This document shows positions 22,521 to 34,091 of a stretch of DNA of 64,000 bases, one piece after another. A program made the translations under genes and the position numbers. Origin of the DNA: Fasciolopsis buskii. Its lineage: Eukaryota; Platyhelminthes; Trematoda; Plagiorchiida; Fasciolidae. Positions within the stretch are counted from its first letter, which is position 1. Each line of letters starts with the position of its first letter. A model generated the notes under the pieces. That model searched no databases, was not told the DNA's origin, and saw nothing but the letters and a program-made list of their open reading frames with translations. The stretch spans positions 154,850 through 218,849 of the forward strand of contig LUCM01001521.1 in assembly GCA_008360955.1 (NCBI GenBank), given 5' to 3'.

Positions 22521-23714
22521 ATTATTCGCTAATTTCGCCGAAGCACCGAAGGACAAAAATGAGATGACTTAAACTCACCATGCGGCAGTGAATTTCACGA
22601 CGTATCCCAGGCCCCAAACGGTGCTTCTAGGAAATCAACTAGCGTTGGAGATGGGGAATAATAATAACCGGTTAAACATATCTGAGGGAAATAAGCTCAA
22701 GCTGAACCACAAATATACGGAGATAACTCGGTAATGCTATGTAGAATTCGCCTTTGACCCGTTTAATTATCGCCCTTGTGGTCTGAAAATAGTGGATCCG
22801 TGTGGTAGCATGCGTCAGGAGTTACATTAGATAGCGAAAAGTATAACCGTTTTTTATCAAAATGCTGGAATTCAAAAGCAAATTTCTAAACATTCAAACT
22901 TTGCACTTGGGAGATCAGTTCAGCCAACTGTGATACTTTTCTCACTCTCCTAGTCTGCCTCGGGCAGTGATTTCGTTGACAAGATATTTCTGATTAATAA
23001 TAGCATTAAGAGGTGGAGAGCTAAAAAACAGACACATTTTGGGTCGATAACTGTGGCAGAGATTCAACAATACGACGGAGGCGTGACAAGCAGGTAAAAT
23101 CTTTGTGACGGGACAAGATACCCCGAAATTCTACAAGTGCTCTCGGTAATAGTTGCGGATTGCAAAACACAAGCCAGTTTTGTCTGAAGACTTGCCCAGA
23201 TTTGGGATGTGTCTGCAAAAATGCAAAGCAAAATTTTAGGCAGAACATCTTGCCATGCCGGCCAATGAACACCCTACTATGGGCCTAATAATTAAGCTTC
23301 GCGATATAATAGAAAGAAAAGCGGGTAAAAGTTCCCTATTGAACAGGGTGCGGCAAACATTCGGAATATTAAACAAGGGGTCGCGACACAGCCGAGAATC
23401 GCTCGCTGCTTACTCTCTAAAAGACGACATCGTGCGTATATAAAACAACTTATGGCTTCGACGTCACCCGCCACGGTCGCTGACTGTCAATGACTTTTCT
23501 AAGAAAGAAAAATCGATTACTGTAGTCCCGTAACCGTAAAAAGACCTCAAAGCTAATAAAAAGGTATGGATGTCAGATAATATGCCCACAGACCAAGGAC
23601 GACCACTTACAAGGATGATGGTCAGCATGGATTCATTCCCGACGGCATTATGAACTTTCGACGCCAGAAAAGTCATGTCAGCTAACATATTCCCAAGCAA
23701 CGCATCGTACATTG
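22521..23714. other. No gene recognised
   Basis: Only short frames are present. Nothing resembles a known exon or transposon domain. Confidence 0.45.
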
Positions 23715-23935
23715 AAGGAGCAATAATAATAATATTGATAATGTATATTTCTCGATTTGCGAGAGGCATGTGGAAGGCAAGATCAGGTTTTCACGGAGCC
23801 GATGCACAGAAAATACGAACAATGTAAACCTAAGGGAAAGGGGATGAGAGCAATCTTAAGTAATTTTGAAAGTTCTGTTTGTTTCTGTATATTTCTCGAC
23901 ATACGAGATGCCTGCGCAAGGCAACAGCAAAATTG
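23715..23935 (+). repeat. Dispersed repeat R1, two adjacent units
   Basis: An 'aataataataatatt' lead-in precedes 'tatttctcgatttgcgagag' plus 'gcatgtggaaggcaagatc' at 23745-23782. A second, related unit follows at 23887-23933 (tatttctcgacatacgagat, then gcctgcgcaaggcaacagc). The same core occurs at 12520-12560. The core contains a small palindrome (ctcg..cgag). Confidence 0.55.
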
Positions 23936-24539
23936 TACAAGGAAGGCACAACATAAACACGGCAAACAGAAACCACATATGCAACGCAATGCTTTCGACC
24001 ACAAGATCATAAAAGGCAGTGTGATTTGCTGGACACGAAGTTCGGAGTTTTAACAAAAAGCTGGACAATTATTCGCCTAGGGTTTTCTGTGGCTGATTAC
24101 CGGTCCTTTAATGCGAGTAATACTATGTTTGAATGCATCAAAGGTGCCTATCGCGTGCGCAAAACATGGCTGGAAGGCAATGGTTGTTGCCACCAGTTGG
24201 CCGGGGTCCTCTAAAATCAAAAGGGTTATATGTTGAAGATGAAGATCGATATGGATGCGATAACGGGATGAAGATGACTAAAAACCAGACTGGATATCAT
24301 ATGAGGCAGCATAAAACGCAAAAATCTGGAGGCGCGGTTCGTTAGGCAAGGGGAGCAGCGACCGGGGAGGGGAATTTTGCAATCGTAAGAATAATCCATA
24401 AGGTTTGTTTCGGGCCACGTTGGTTCATAAATTTCAGCTCGGTCCAGAGTTGAAGGTGGGTTTGGAAAATAAGAAGGAGAGCCGGAATCAAATGGGGCAA
24501 CGTCTGGTGGACTTGCCAATACTTTCATTCTTTGCCTAA
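23936..24539. other. No gene recognised
   Basis: A 100-codon minus-strand frame (24226-24528) is present without recognisable domains. The 3' part may belong to the LINE end that follows on the plus strand. Confidence 0.4.
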
Positions 24540-24681
24540 TATAAACTGTGGAACAAACTCTCTAGTTCCTTGCGGTCGTGCCCAAATTTAGCCCAGTTCA
24601 AAGCCCATCTGGCGAAGTTATTGGATGTCCAGTTCTTAATTAACCTGATACGAGCCAACATTGGACAAGACGAGGCTTAGT
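24540..24681 (+). mobile_element. LINE ORF2 C-terminal fragment
   Basis: The plus strand reads KLWNKLSSSLRSCPNLAQF then KAHLAKLLDVQFLINLIRAN and stops. This has the 'W-N-x-L-P/S ... F-K-x-x-L' layout that closes the ORF2 of CR1/Jockey-like LINEs and resembles the end of the element at 15520. It is short, so the call rests on that signature alone. Confidence 0.55.
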
Positions 24682-26159
24682 TCGTAACCGAATCTTTGCT
24701 GAAAACCCCATCAGGGATTCGGCTTCACCTCTAACTTCCTCACTTTATCACACGTCTCCACTAATGCACTTTCTGACCTCCCTTGTAGTGATGTACCCTC
24801 TTCACCAGTGGCTTGAGCAACTAACTCTCGAAATTCTCCCAATGTGGTCGGACAAAGATATCAACGTACTTATTGTTGGATCCATGCTCTCATCACATCC
24901 TGTGTTTTTAAACATCAGCCTGTTTACTTCTCGCTCTTCATGCCATCTTGTCCTCTTTACCGGCTTGACAGGGCTAAATAGGTCGTTCTTGGTAGCCCCT
25001 CATCTTCAACTACGCCTAAAACTGCAATAATAGCTCACTTCTAGTTGCCACAATTTACGGAATAGATGCACTAAGTTGCAGGTATTTTGCCGCGATCCAA
25101 TAATCACCATAACCTCAAGCTGGCAACCAAGCCAGACTAATTCACTTTTGCGTTTCAGATTTCGCATCCGCAGCAGACGCGCTGCTAACGCTTTCGTCCT
25201 CGTACTGGCGATTCCAAATCTGCTAAACTATCATTCCTGTTAGGTACTTGTTAGCTTGAGCTGGCGCTCGAGTTCTGGCCCGTTTGATCGAAACTACCCC
25301 GATTATTGCACTGGATATCTAAAATCGCATCTTTGCGATCGAGAAAACCGCGATTACTGCTGTCTCCGGAACGGCTTGTTCACCTCATATTCCCCACCCG
25401 TACTGCTGGCAAAAGATGCGACAGCGTAAATGACAGCATAGAGGACATTCTTGGCTAGTTAATTCAAGGAGTGTTCACACCCGTAATTTCTCTTATCTGA
25501 CGCACCTCCCGGTATGGCTTGCCGCCATCCGTATGTAAATATAATCACTATCCTAGGAGTTCCATATCCGAAGCTTCAAAAACTTCTTCCAGATAGTTTG
25601 AGACAATATTCCTTCGCTCCCAGCATTTTTTCGGCCATTTGTTGTCAACCACTCGTCTCTGGCTTTAAACTAGCTGGGCATCGTGCAACAGTGGAAACGT
25701 CGAAGCGTATGCCAGACAAGTCGGAGTTGATCGAGTTCTGTAATTGGGGTAGGTCATCTACTGTACCTGGGGCCATGAAGGTAAAAAATATTTGTTAGAT
25801 GCCTCCTGTATGTCTGTTGCTGTTTCCCCACACAACCTAAAGTTAGAAATCGTCCGCAGAATTGCCATCATGGAATTTTACCTTTACAAATTTTGATAAA
25901 TATGATACGGTGATTTAAACCTCTCAGCGCCTTGGCTTCTTCGTTCCGAAGTAAAGATGCGCTTAGACCAAAGATAGTGTCGTACAGAAGATGCAAAACA
26001 ATAAACGTGGAAAAGTCATGTAGACGAAATGTGTCATTGCGACTTAATATATTTGGCATTCATAGAGGTAAGTTGTAAAATTTTATTTCATATTATTCTT
26101 TCGTTAGCTGTCAGTTCCCACCTTGAACTATCCTGTTTTCGCCCCATGGAAACTTGCCC
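24682..26159. other. No gene recognised
   Basis: Short frames only (24764-25030 plus, 25514-25798 plus). The minus-strand frame at 25868-26059 may be a decayed continuation of the LINE at 26160-28208, but the similarity is too weak to claim. Confidence 0.4.
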
Positions 26160-28208
26160 CCAACTTAAAACGAAGTGTGGTGATCAGTATTTGTAAAGAT
26201 GAGGTCTAATATATTTCTATTTTTAGTTTGTGACGATACACGCTGTTCCCAACCCCCGTGACCTAGGCACGAGACAAATGATGTTTGGTTTGGGGTTCCG
26301 TAGTAGTGGATCAGGTTAAGCCTGGGAGGTTGAGGTCTCCGTCAATAATTTTGGGCTTTGATGCAAGCGAAGCAGGGTCGTCAGGTACATCTGCTAAGAG
26401 AGAGAGCCCTATTTCTGTACGAGATGGAGGGCGATAAATACGGGCCATTTGTATAATGAAAGACGACACATTTATTGTGAGCCATGGCAATTCCTGGCTC
26501 AATTCAAGCGTAGGATGCGTTAAAACGGAGAATGGTTTGCTCTATCTTGCTTAGTCAGAGCAATCGCCTCCACGGCGGTCGTTTCTAGTATCTCCAAAAG
26601 AGTGGTGTTGCGCAAACGTATTCACTCTTTTAGGCGTGTCCTCGTTAAGCCATGACTAGTTAATGAATATGATAACCATGTTGTCGGGTGTAGCAAAGTT
26701 TTTTAAGCGGCTGTATTTTTAGGATAGAACGACAGTTGTTTAGCGCAAAAGATAGTGTTACATTGCGCCCAGGCACGGCGAGTTGTTGTTGCAGAGTCAG
26801 AGAGTTAGGGTATGAATAGTCAACAATAATAGGAATAAGTGGGTAGGTCGGTGGTATCAAGGATATCTCAGTAGACGTGGAGTAGGATACAGCAGATAGC
26901 TGACGTAAGGCTGGAGGAAGGCAGACAACATTCTTCATTGTACTAGTGTGGGGGTAACCCGAGTTGTTGGGAGGACAAGTGTAGGTTGAATCAAAAGGGA
27001 AGTGCGTTGGGGCAGGACTAGTGGGGCGATGGCGGCTCAGGAGAGAGGAAGAAATGAGAAACCTTCTGGATAGCTATTTACGAGCACAAATGAAGCCATA
27101 ATGGGGTACGATACGACCTTTGCGGTCGGGATAGAGTGTTGGCAAACGAACATTGAAGATAACGCTGGTATGATGATAGGGCTATGATAAGTAGACGTCA
27201 TAGACAGCGAGGGCTCTCGGCAAGGGACATTCAATGTCCTGCTGGGTCTTTTAGATCTTCGATACGAGTCTGCGGTTTCCTTCAAGTAGAAGATTCTCTT
27301 GGCAATGACCTTTTGAGCCTCGTAAAACGGGACGCAAGCCGTGGAACGTCACTGCCGTTAGAGCCAGGCTGTTGAGACAGCAGAGTGACGGAACTAACCA
27401 AGGGATGAAATAGAGAGGAGCCTGAGTACTTCAGTCGCTGGTTTGACAGCGCCAGCTTTGTTCCATCGAGGAGTAATAAGTTGTTCGTTGAGGGTTTGAG
27501 CACAGGCTAGTGTTTTGAAAGTCAGGATGGGACAGGGTGCGCTTTGATTCATTACATAAGTTTTAGATTCTTGGGAAGATGAGGGGTCTTTGTGGCCAAC
27601 CTAGAAAGCCATAGGAGAGAGACCTATATGCGGAAGTTTTCGGGAGAGTCAAGGTAAAAGAGATGACGATGAGCTCTCCAAGTCGATACTTGACTTTAGC
27701 AGAAGTGGAGTAGCACTGAACGGTGTGGATACTAGGCTCATAGTCGTGCTGGGTAGCTTCGGGGAATTTAGGTTCGATGGAATCATTTGAGGTTCCTTAT
27801 TGTATGCAGTCCGAGGGCCTATCTCCGAATAAACTTTTGTCCGGGGTTATTTTGATGACCAGGAAGGAGGTGGATGAGGCCATTGTAGCTCCACTCCTCA
27901 AAAACTGCTTTGCGGCAATGAGACCAAGGAAATGAAACAATACTGGACAGGATCTGTGCGACACCCGTTTACGTAGTCTAAAAATGGCAGAAGAGTCTAA
28001 TCGCACTGCAAGCAGAGAGGACAGTACTTCCAAACGAGTCTGATGCGGCCAAGAACACTAAAATCCACAGCATTAAGCACCCTTGGGTTTCGCCGCCTAA
28101 TTTTTGAGGATATTGAGTCGATGGCCCGAGAGACACTAGCAAGATATCGTGTTGTGGGTTTTCAGGCGTTTTGGTTAGGTAGGTAAGAGGAATCATCTTT
28201 GTGGTCAC
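26160..28208 (-). mobile_element. CR1/Jockey-like LINE relic (ORF1 and endonuclease part)
   Basis: ORF1 remnants run from 28208 to about 27282. The stretch RLRKRVSHRSCPVLFHFLGL lines up with the equivalent RLRKRAQRHSCPFMMQF of the LINE at 19.5 kb. Endonuclease remnants run from about 26740 to 26160: LNNCRSILKIQPLK, then ARIYRPPSRTEIGLSLLADV, IIDGDLNLPGLT and GHGGWEQRVSSQTKNRNILD followed by LIF. RT and C-terminus are not seen downstream. Frame changes and stops are frequent, making this older than the 15.5-20 kb copy. Confidence 0.75.
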
Positions 28209-31089
28209 TGGTTCGATCAGTAAAATTTTGTCCGTTGGCTTGCGAATTGCTTGTTCCTATTAAGAACTTTATCGTTATTCCCCACGAACACGATTGTCAC
28301 CGCAAACTTGCACGTTGGAGGCCGGAGGGTGGGCTGTGAAAGCAAGGACGTTGTAAGTCTACCAGTTATGGGTTTGATGTGCTTAGGGCCAGAGGCCGCC
28401 GTCTCGACAAAATGGTTAGATGTGTATGCCTATACAGTTGCTTGATAAACGAGGCACCTAGGGATACTAATGTGTGGCAAATTGCACGGAAGAAACTGGA
28501 ACAAGAATCTTTGATCGATCTATTGAGGCGATGTCTAAATTAAGCTTGTTCAATTAGCATTATTGTGCCAGTCAGTAGTGGATGGAATGCAGTCTTAAAC
28601 TAATGTTTACTGGGAAAACACTCCGATAATTCTTATGGAGAAGAAGTCCATCTGGGTGAAAAATTTTAAATGAATGCGTAATTAACAGAGATTTACCAGC
28701 ACGCTGATTCTTACAGCCACTCAGAGGGATGGTAGACAGTTATGGAAATGCGACGATAGGGCAAAAATACCAAACAATCCAAAAGCCGCACCAATTATGG
28801 GCAACATGACAATGCCGAAAATTGATGGGGCTGGTGAACGAAAAGTGATTATTCATGCCGCTAGATCCAGTCGGCCGTAAAAGTAAAAGTAAATGTCCAT
28901 AATGCTGCCGGTGTACAGTCTAATGGTGCTTAGTAGAACGCTGTGACGCAGCTTTGTTTTCCGAGTTGGATAAAGCTCTGAGGTTGATAAGACTACCAAA
29001 AAGCAACCTTCTTGGCTATAAAGCAATACAGATGACAGCTCAGAGCGAGGGGCGATGTAGCGAAGACTTTGCGCTTTAGTGAAGCCAAGTGGCGATTTCT
29101 TTCAAGGCTCTTGCCCTGGAAAATTCCCACAGGTATAAACTTCCCAAAATACTACGTTATCGTTCCTTTTCCACATTGGAATTTCCCAATTCACCCACTT
29201 GGTTGCCCAGAATCCCACTAACTTGCCAGTGCTTTGCACATGCCACATGTAGATTCGCGGGATATTTCGTTCACTAAAATCCGTGTCGTCTTTTGGTTCC
29301 TTTTACCCTTCGGGTCTCCACCATTTATTGAGCAAGGTAATGGCAATGACGATAACTTTTGACGCAATCCATTCATATGCCAATTTCAGCTACCCAATCT
29401 CATAATTCCTTTTCTTGTTTGCCACATCCCCGGATTAACCTAGTAAAGTTCTGGGATAACTTTTTAGTTGATGTACTTCTCAGCACCCTTTTATAACTCC
29501 TGGTTTCATATTTTCTGGCCAAAGCCTAAGGTTTGTCTCCAAACTTCAGGTCTAATGTTTTGCACTGACCGAGCCATTCGTTGAACATATACACACATGA
29601 AAAGTCGCTTTGTGCTATCGATCTTCGTTCGTAATGCCTCTGGTGTGTGCCCGTAGAATAGGCACGTTTCGTTGGCACAGTTATCTTATGTTAATTTACT
29701 TTGTGATGAGAACAAATATGTTCAGTTTTAAATAAAAACTGCTTCTTTAGCCTCCCACCTGTCTGCACCTCTGCACTGTCGGGACGCATTATATATTGAC
29801 GTTATCATGAGAAACATCACGCTTGCTCATTGAGTACCCTAGAAAGAAAGCAAATGAACAGGGACAGAACGACGAATTTTGCCACAAAACCTACTGTCCT
29901 ACAAGAACATTCTTGCTCCCTCACACCCTTACTGTAGTTGGATTATACAAGCGAATATCCACTGTAACTAACGTTCAAGCAATACGTAACCAAAATATAA
30001 CCTCAACCAAAATGCGTTTGATCAGTAAACTGCGATACTAGGTTATTAAGTTCATCAATTTAAAAGTACAAACAAATCTTGAATGCGCTATCAAAAAGAC
30101 AACCTAGAGCCAATGTCAATGCACTAAAACGTGAACATTGTTTATGCGATCCCATAACAGTGAATGTCAAAATGGCGTTGCGAGTGCGACCGAACAAAAT
30201 TTTACGAAAACAAGACCGTGTCTAAGCTGGAGCGCCGAAATCATTTGTATGACGGTCTTCACATGACCTCTGCAGGAGAAGGCGTTTATGGAGGATATTC
30301 TTCGATTCGCTTTACACCGCTCTTCAAAGGACATTCGAACCAAACAAGTATAAGATAAGAAATTGGGGCATGGATTCATCGCCACAAAACCAATTCTTGT
30401 TGTCAGTGCGCCTTTTGAATGACTGCAGGCTCATCTATGATGCATTTTCCACTGAAATGGTTTCCCCTTTATGGATTTTGCAACTCATCCCCGGAAGCTG
30501 TTAGGGCCTCCAGGTAGAACGTCTCCAGAATGTCACCAAGGGAGATCGAGTCGCAGGAACGAACGCTACGCAAGCGATGCGGTGCAAAATAAAACAATGT
30601 CTCGTGGTTAGCAAATGATAAACATGGAGTGATGTGGTTATTGGCTGACAGAATGCGTGTTCGAGGTTGCTCTGTGTTTCAGCGGACACGTGATTCACTG
30701 GCTTGCTGTGGAGTGTCACGCCTTTAGGAGAATTGTGTCAACACAGGCCTTGAGCGTAACGGTTTCATTTAATACGGGGGGGTTAATGTGCGTTTTTATT
30801 TGGGAAGATCAAAATCATTCATCGCCTGGCCTTGTGTGGCGGGTGAAAAGATATGCTTACGTAAATGCGGGGTCACCACTCTACCCGCTGCAGGCTTTCG
30901 AAATAGGTTTACCGTACCCTTTCCGGGGTTGTCACATCACCCGCTCCTTCGTCACCCTCCAAAAGAATTGTGCAACGCACATCGCGGGTCAGCTTTTCTT
31001 TTGCAGTTCTAACGTTAATTATCTTCACAAGCCCGTCGGAACTGGTACTCACCTGACCCACGACACCGAGACTTCATGAAAGGACATGA
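28209..31089. other. No gene recognised; possible flank of the BEL/Pao element
   Basis: About 2.9 kb on the 3' side of the BEL/Pao pol relic. If any LTR survives it should lie here, but I could not find a matching pair. A 140-codon plus-strand frame (30657-31079) partly overlaps the relic on the other strand and looks like a shadow. A 64-codon frame at 30164-30358 is unassigned. Confidence 0.4.
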
Positions 31090-33835
31090 GAGAGTTCGTC
31101 GGCCACCGCCACCGTGTCACCTGTCTTAAACAGCCTTTCACTATGTATCCACTTCTGCCTAATTTGCAGAGTGGGTGAATGTTCCCGTAACCATCTTCTC
31201 TAAGAAGGGATGTATCCCGCGAGAATTGACGGATCCGGCGAAAAGTCTGCCAGACCTCACTGCTTAAAGGCCATTAGGTGTCGGGGCCAAGTTGGTGACA
31301 TTGCTGGAGGGCACCGGTAACAGAGGATTGTTATTTAGTGTCCTGTAGTTAAAGTTTTGTTGCAAAGTGCTTGTTGTTTCATCAGTGACGGCACTGTCCT
31401 TTGAAAACATCTGTTCAAACGTTCTCATGATCCATCTTGATGACTGGCCTATGGAGGGTTAAATTGCCGCAGAGTCCCAAGCTTTGCGGTTTTGTTTCAT
31501 TGTGCCGTACCTGAAGCACTGATTCCAACGCAAAAGTTTCCGATTGACAGCGAAAACGTTTGAGCAGTTATCATAATATACGTTGGACGGCACGCCTCGC
31601 CTTTTTCTTAATAACTGGAGGGCCTGGAAGAACTAATCTGTGTTCAACGGTTGTGCAACTTCAAGTTGTATGGATCAACATTCCATGCAGGCCAGTGGGA
31701 ATCCCAATCTTCCATCCGCTCGATTCTTGCATCTTGCCCTTGACCGACCAGAATGATGGACCCCGGTGTTGCAAGAAGCCACCACCCACGGGTCGTTCAG
31801 CATTTTAAAACCGAAGCCGTTAGTTGTCTTCCTACTGCTCGCATGCGCGTTCGATGCTGCATACACTCTTTGATTACTTGATTTATCCTCGCTTTTTCGC
31901 TAAATATCTAAAACCATTTGCTTATAGTGCTTGGCACGTGGTTCCTCCTTCGATTCCTCCACCGCATGCGTATGTCGCACAGGATGAACGACATGGTGTT
32001 CAGCTGAGAGGGTGATTGGGTGATTTACGTCGCGGCTCTGATGAGAGTTAGTCAGCCTACTGCACACTAGCAAACAAATTCCTGGCAAGTTTGAGGCTCG
32101 ACCCCTAAGCTCCTAAACGTAGGTACTGCCTCTCTGTCATAGCCCGAGTAGATGTACACCAAATCCATCGGATGAGGTTGCACTCCCGGGGATCGCATCC
32201 TTTCTGGATTCATAGCATCGATGCCTACGTTACCAAAATATCACATAACCTTCACAATCGGCAACTGCCTTTAAATTATCTCGCCAGTCAAGCCAGCGCC
32301 CTAAGCTATCGGGCCCGCGACGAATACCTGCTGAGCTTAGACAGAAGGGAACAATGCATGGCCGCAACAGTTGTTATGCTGTTCTTTACTTCCAGCGCCC
32401 GTTCGGGCTGGTCGGTGATGTCGTTCATGAGCCAGTGTTTCTCAGGCAAGCGGAGAAATCCTGATCCATATTTCTAACAGCCGCGGATTCGCCAACGAGT
32501 GCATAAGTCAGCTAGATTTTCCACCCTTCAACCTTTGTTCCATCGTGCGTGATTGTGAGCCCGTCTGCAATAAAAATATCGAAACGGCTCTTGAAAAAGC
32601 TGGTGCAACGAAACACGATCGTTGAATCCGTCCAAGACGTTACGGTCCGGTCGATGGATTCGAATTACCTTACAGTCTCCAAAATCTCCATCGCCAAAAC
32701 TGCAGCAAATAATTCCAGAACTGGAATCAACACTGATTTCATAAGTGCGGCTCTAGATTTTACTACCAATATCCTGACGTCGCAAATGCAGTCTCTACTC
32801 TACCGACCATACACTAGGGCACCGTAGCATACTTTTGATGCACCTGAGAACGTGCGCAACTCATTTCTCTATTTTAGGTCGGTTGAAAACAGGCACTGCG
32901 GAATCTTTATGGTCCCCATCTCCTGATAAGTGTCAGAAATGTTTCTCAATGGAACCACCCAAGCCAGGTTTCTTCCAGCACAGTCCTTGTAGCAAAATCT
33001 TTTCTGGAATGATCCAGAGAGGGGACGAACCCAAGAGGATCGTACAAGCTGGAGACAGGAGGGTTCCTCTACATGCAATTGGCTAGTTGGGGGTTGTTTA
33101 CTTTGAAAACTGACCCTTTGCATCCTGAGAGTGCGTTCGATCGGTGTGGGCAAGACACTCAGCCGACGGGTTACCTGTGTTCGTTCGTTTACCGAGGTGA
33201 CATCTGAGGTCTCGTAACACCCGTTTTGCTTGTTGAAATCCACCCTTGTTTGGGATTTCCGTCAACCTCAAAACATGTTATTTGGCCGTGTCCTCCTAGC
33301 CAACAGAGGCGAGTTAGTCGGCAAAATAAAACTGCTGGTAACGCTATCCATTACGACATGCTTATTAGGCACTACGTGTATTGCCGCTGTCTCCCTCAAT
33401 GCATAATTCGAAAAAAATGACGACGATACTGTGCCAACCAGGTGGAACATCTTCCTGTGCTTCAATCTTGTTTCCTCTGCATCGTTTATAGCCCACCACA
33501 AGAAGTGTAAGGCGCTCAGTCTTTTTCCGGGACCTTCACATGCAAGAAAATTTTCTATATAGGGAAATATTGCGACTTTACCCATTCGAAAGTGACATAG
33601 AACTCGATCAGTGGCGTAGTTCAATCCGGCCCCTGCAACAACCGATCGTTGAGCAACGCTGCTAGAAGCTTTGCTGCGCAGTCGAACAATATGAGAAGTT
33701 TTTCAAGTTTCTTGGGGTACGGCAGAAGATAGTGAGGCAAGTACCGTATGTCTTTTCTCGCAGTTGGCGAAGCCACCTTTTCTACGTACCCAGGGGTATG
33801 GTAGTGCGACATCATCTCGGAGTGTCGTCTCAAAA
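31090..33835 (-). mobile_element. BEL/Pao LTR retrotransposon pol relic (RT, RNase H region, integrase)
   Basis: The pol domains appear in order on the minus strand. RT comes first: ILFDCAAKLLAALLNDRLLQ (33690-33625), CHFRMGKVAIFPYIENFLAC and SALHFLWWAINDA (33590-33480). The catalytic box region reads YFAD followed by a stop at about 33310, where YVDD is usual. KDCAGRNLAWVVPLRNISDT follows (32990-32930). The RNase H-like region reads VLELFAAVLAMEILETV and VTSWTDSTIVFRC (32720-32620), then RYSSRAR near 32330. Integrase follows with HHVVHPVRHTHAVE (about 32000), QLEVAQPLNTD then FQALQLLRKRRGVPSNVYYD (31670-31590), and NNPLLPVPSS plus PTPNGL near 31340-31270. Frames switch often and stops are common. 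Gag, protease and LTRs were not recognised. Confidence 0.85.
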
Positions 33836-33840
33836 GCAGT

Positions 33841-34091
33841 CTATTGCTACTACTATTTCTTCGGCCACTATTTCTAGTAATACCACTACTACTTTTATTA
33901 CTACCACCACTACTGCTACTACTTCTACTACTACTTACACTTGTTCTACTGCTGCTTTTAATAGTGCTATCACTTTACCATTAATCCTACTTATTCCTCC
34001 AACAATAGTTCTGCTAATAATTCTACTGCTTTCTCCATTACTGCTACTTTTGCTACCACTGTTTCTGCTACTACTAGTAATGCTACTACCA
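33841..34091. repeat. Degenerate (CTA)n trinucleotide array
   Basis: A CTA/CTG/TTA-rich array of imperfect triplets directly follows the start of the BEL/Pao RT remnant. It produces a long Thr/Ser- or Leu-rich plus-strand frame that is an artefact of the repeat. Confidence 0.9.

Noticed and set aside
30657..31079. 140-codon plus-strand frame as a gene
   Set aside because: It is in repeat-rich DNA at the end of the minus-strand BEL/Pao relic and resembles nothing known.
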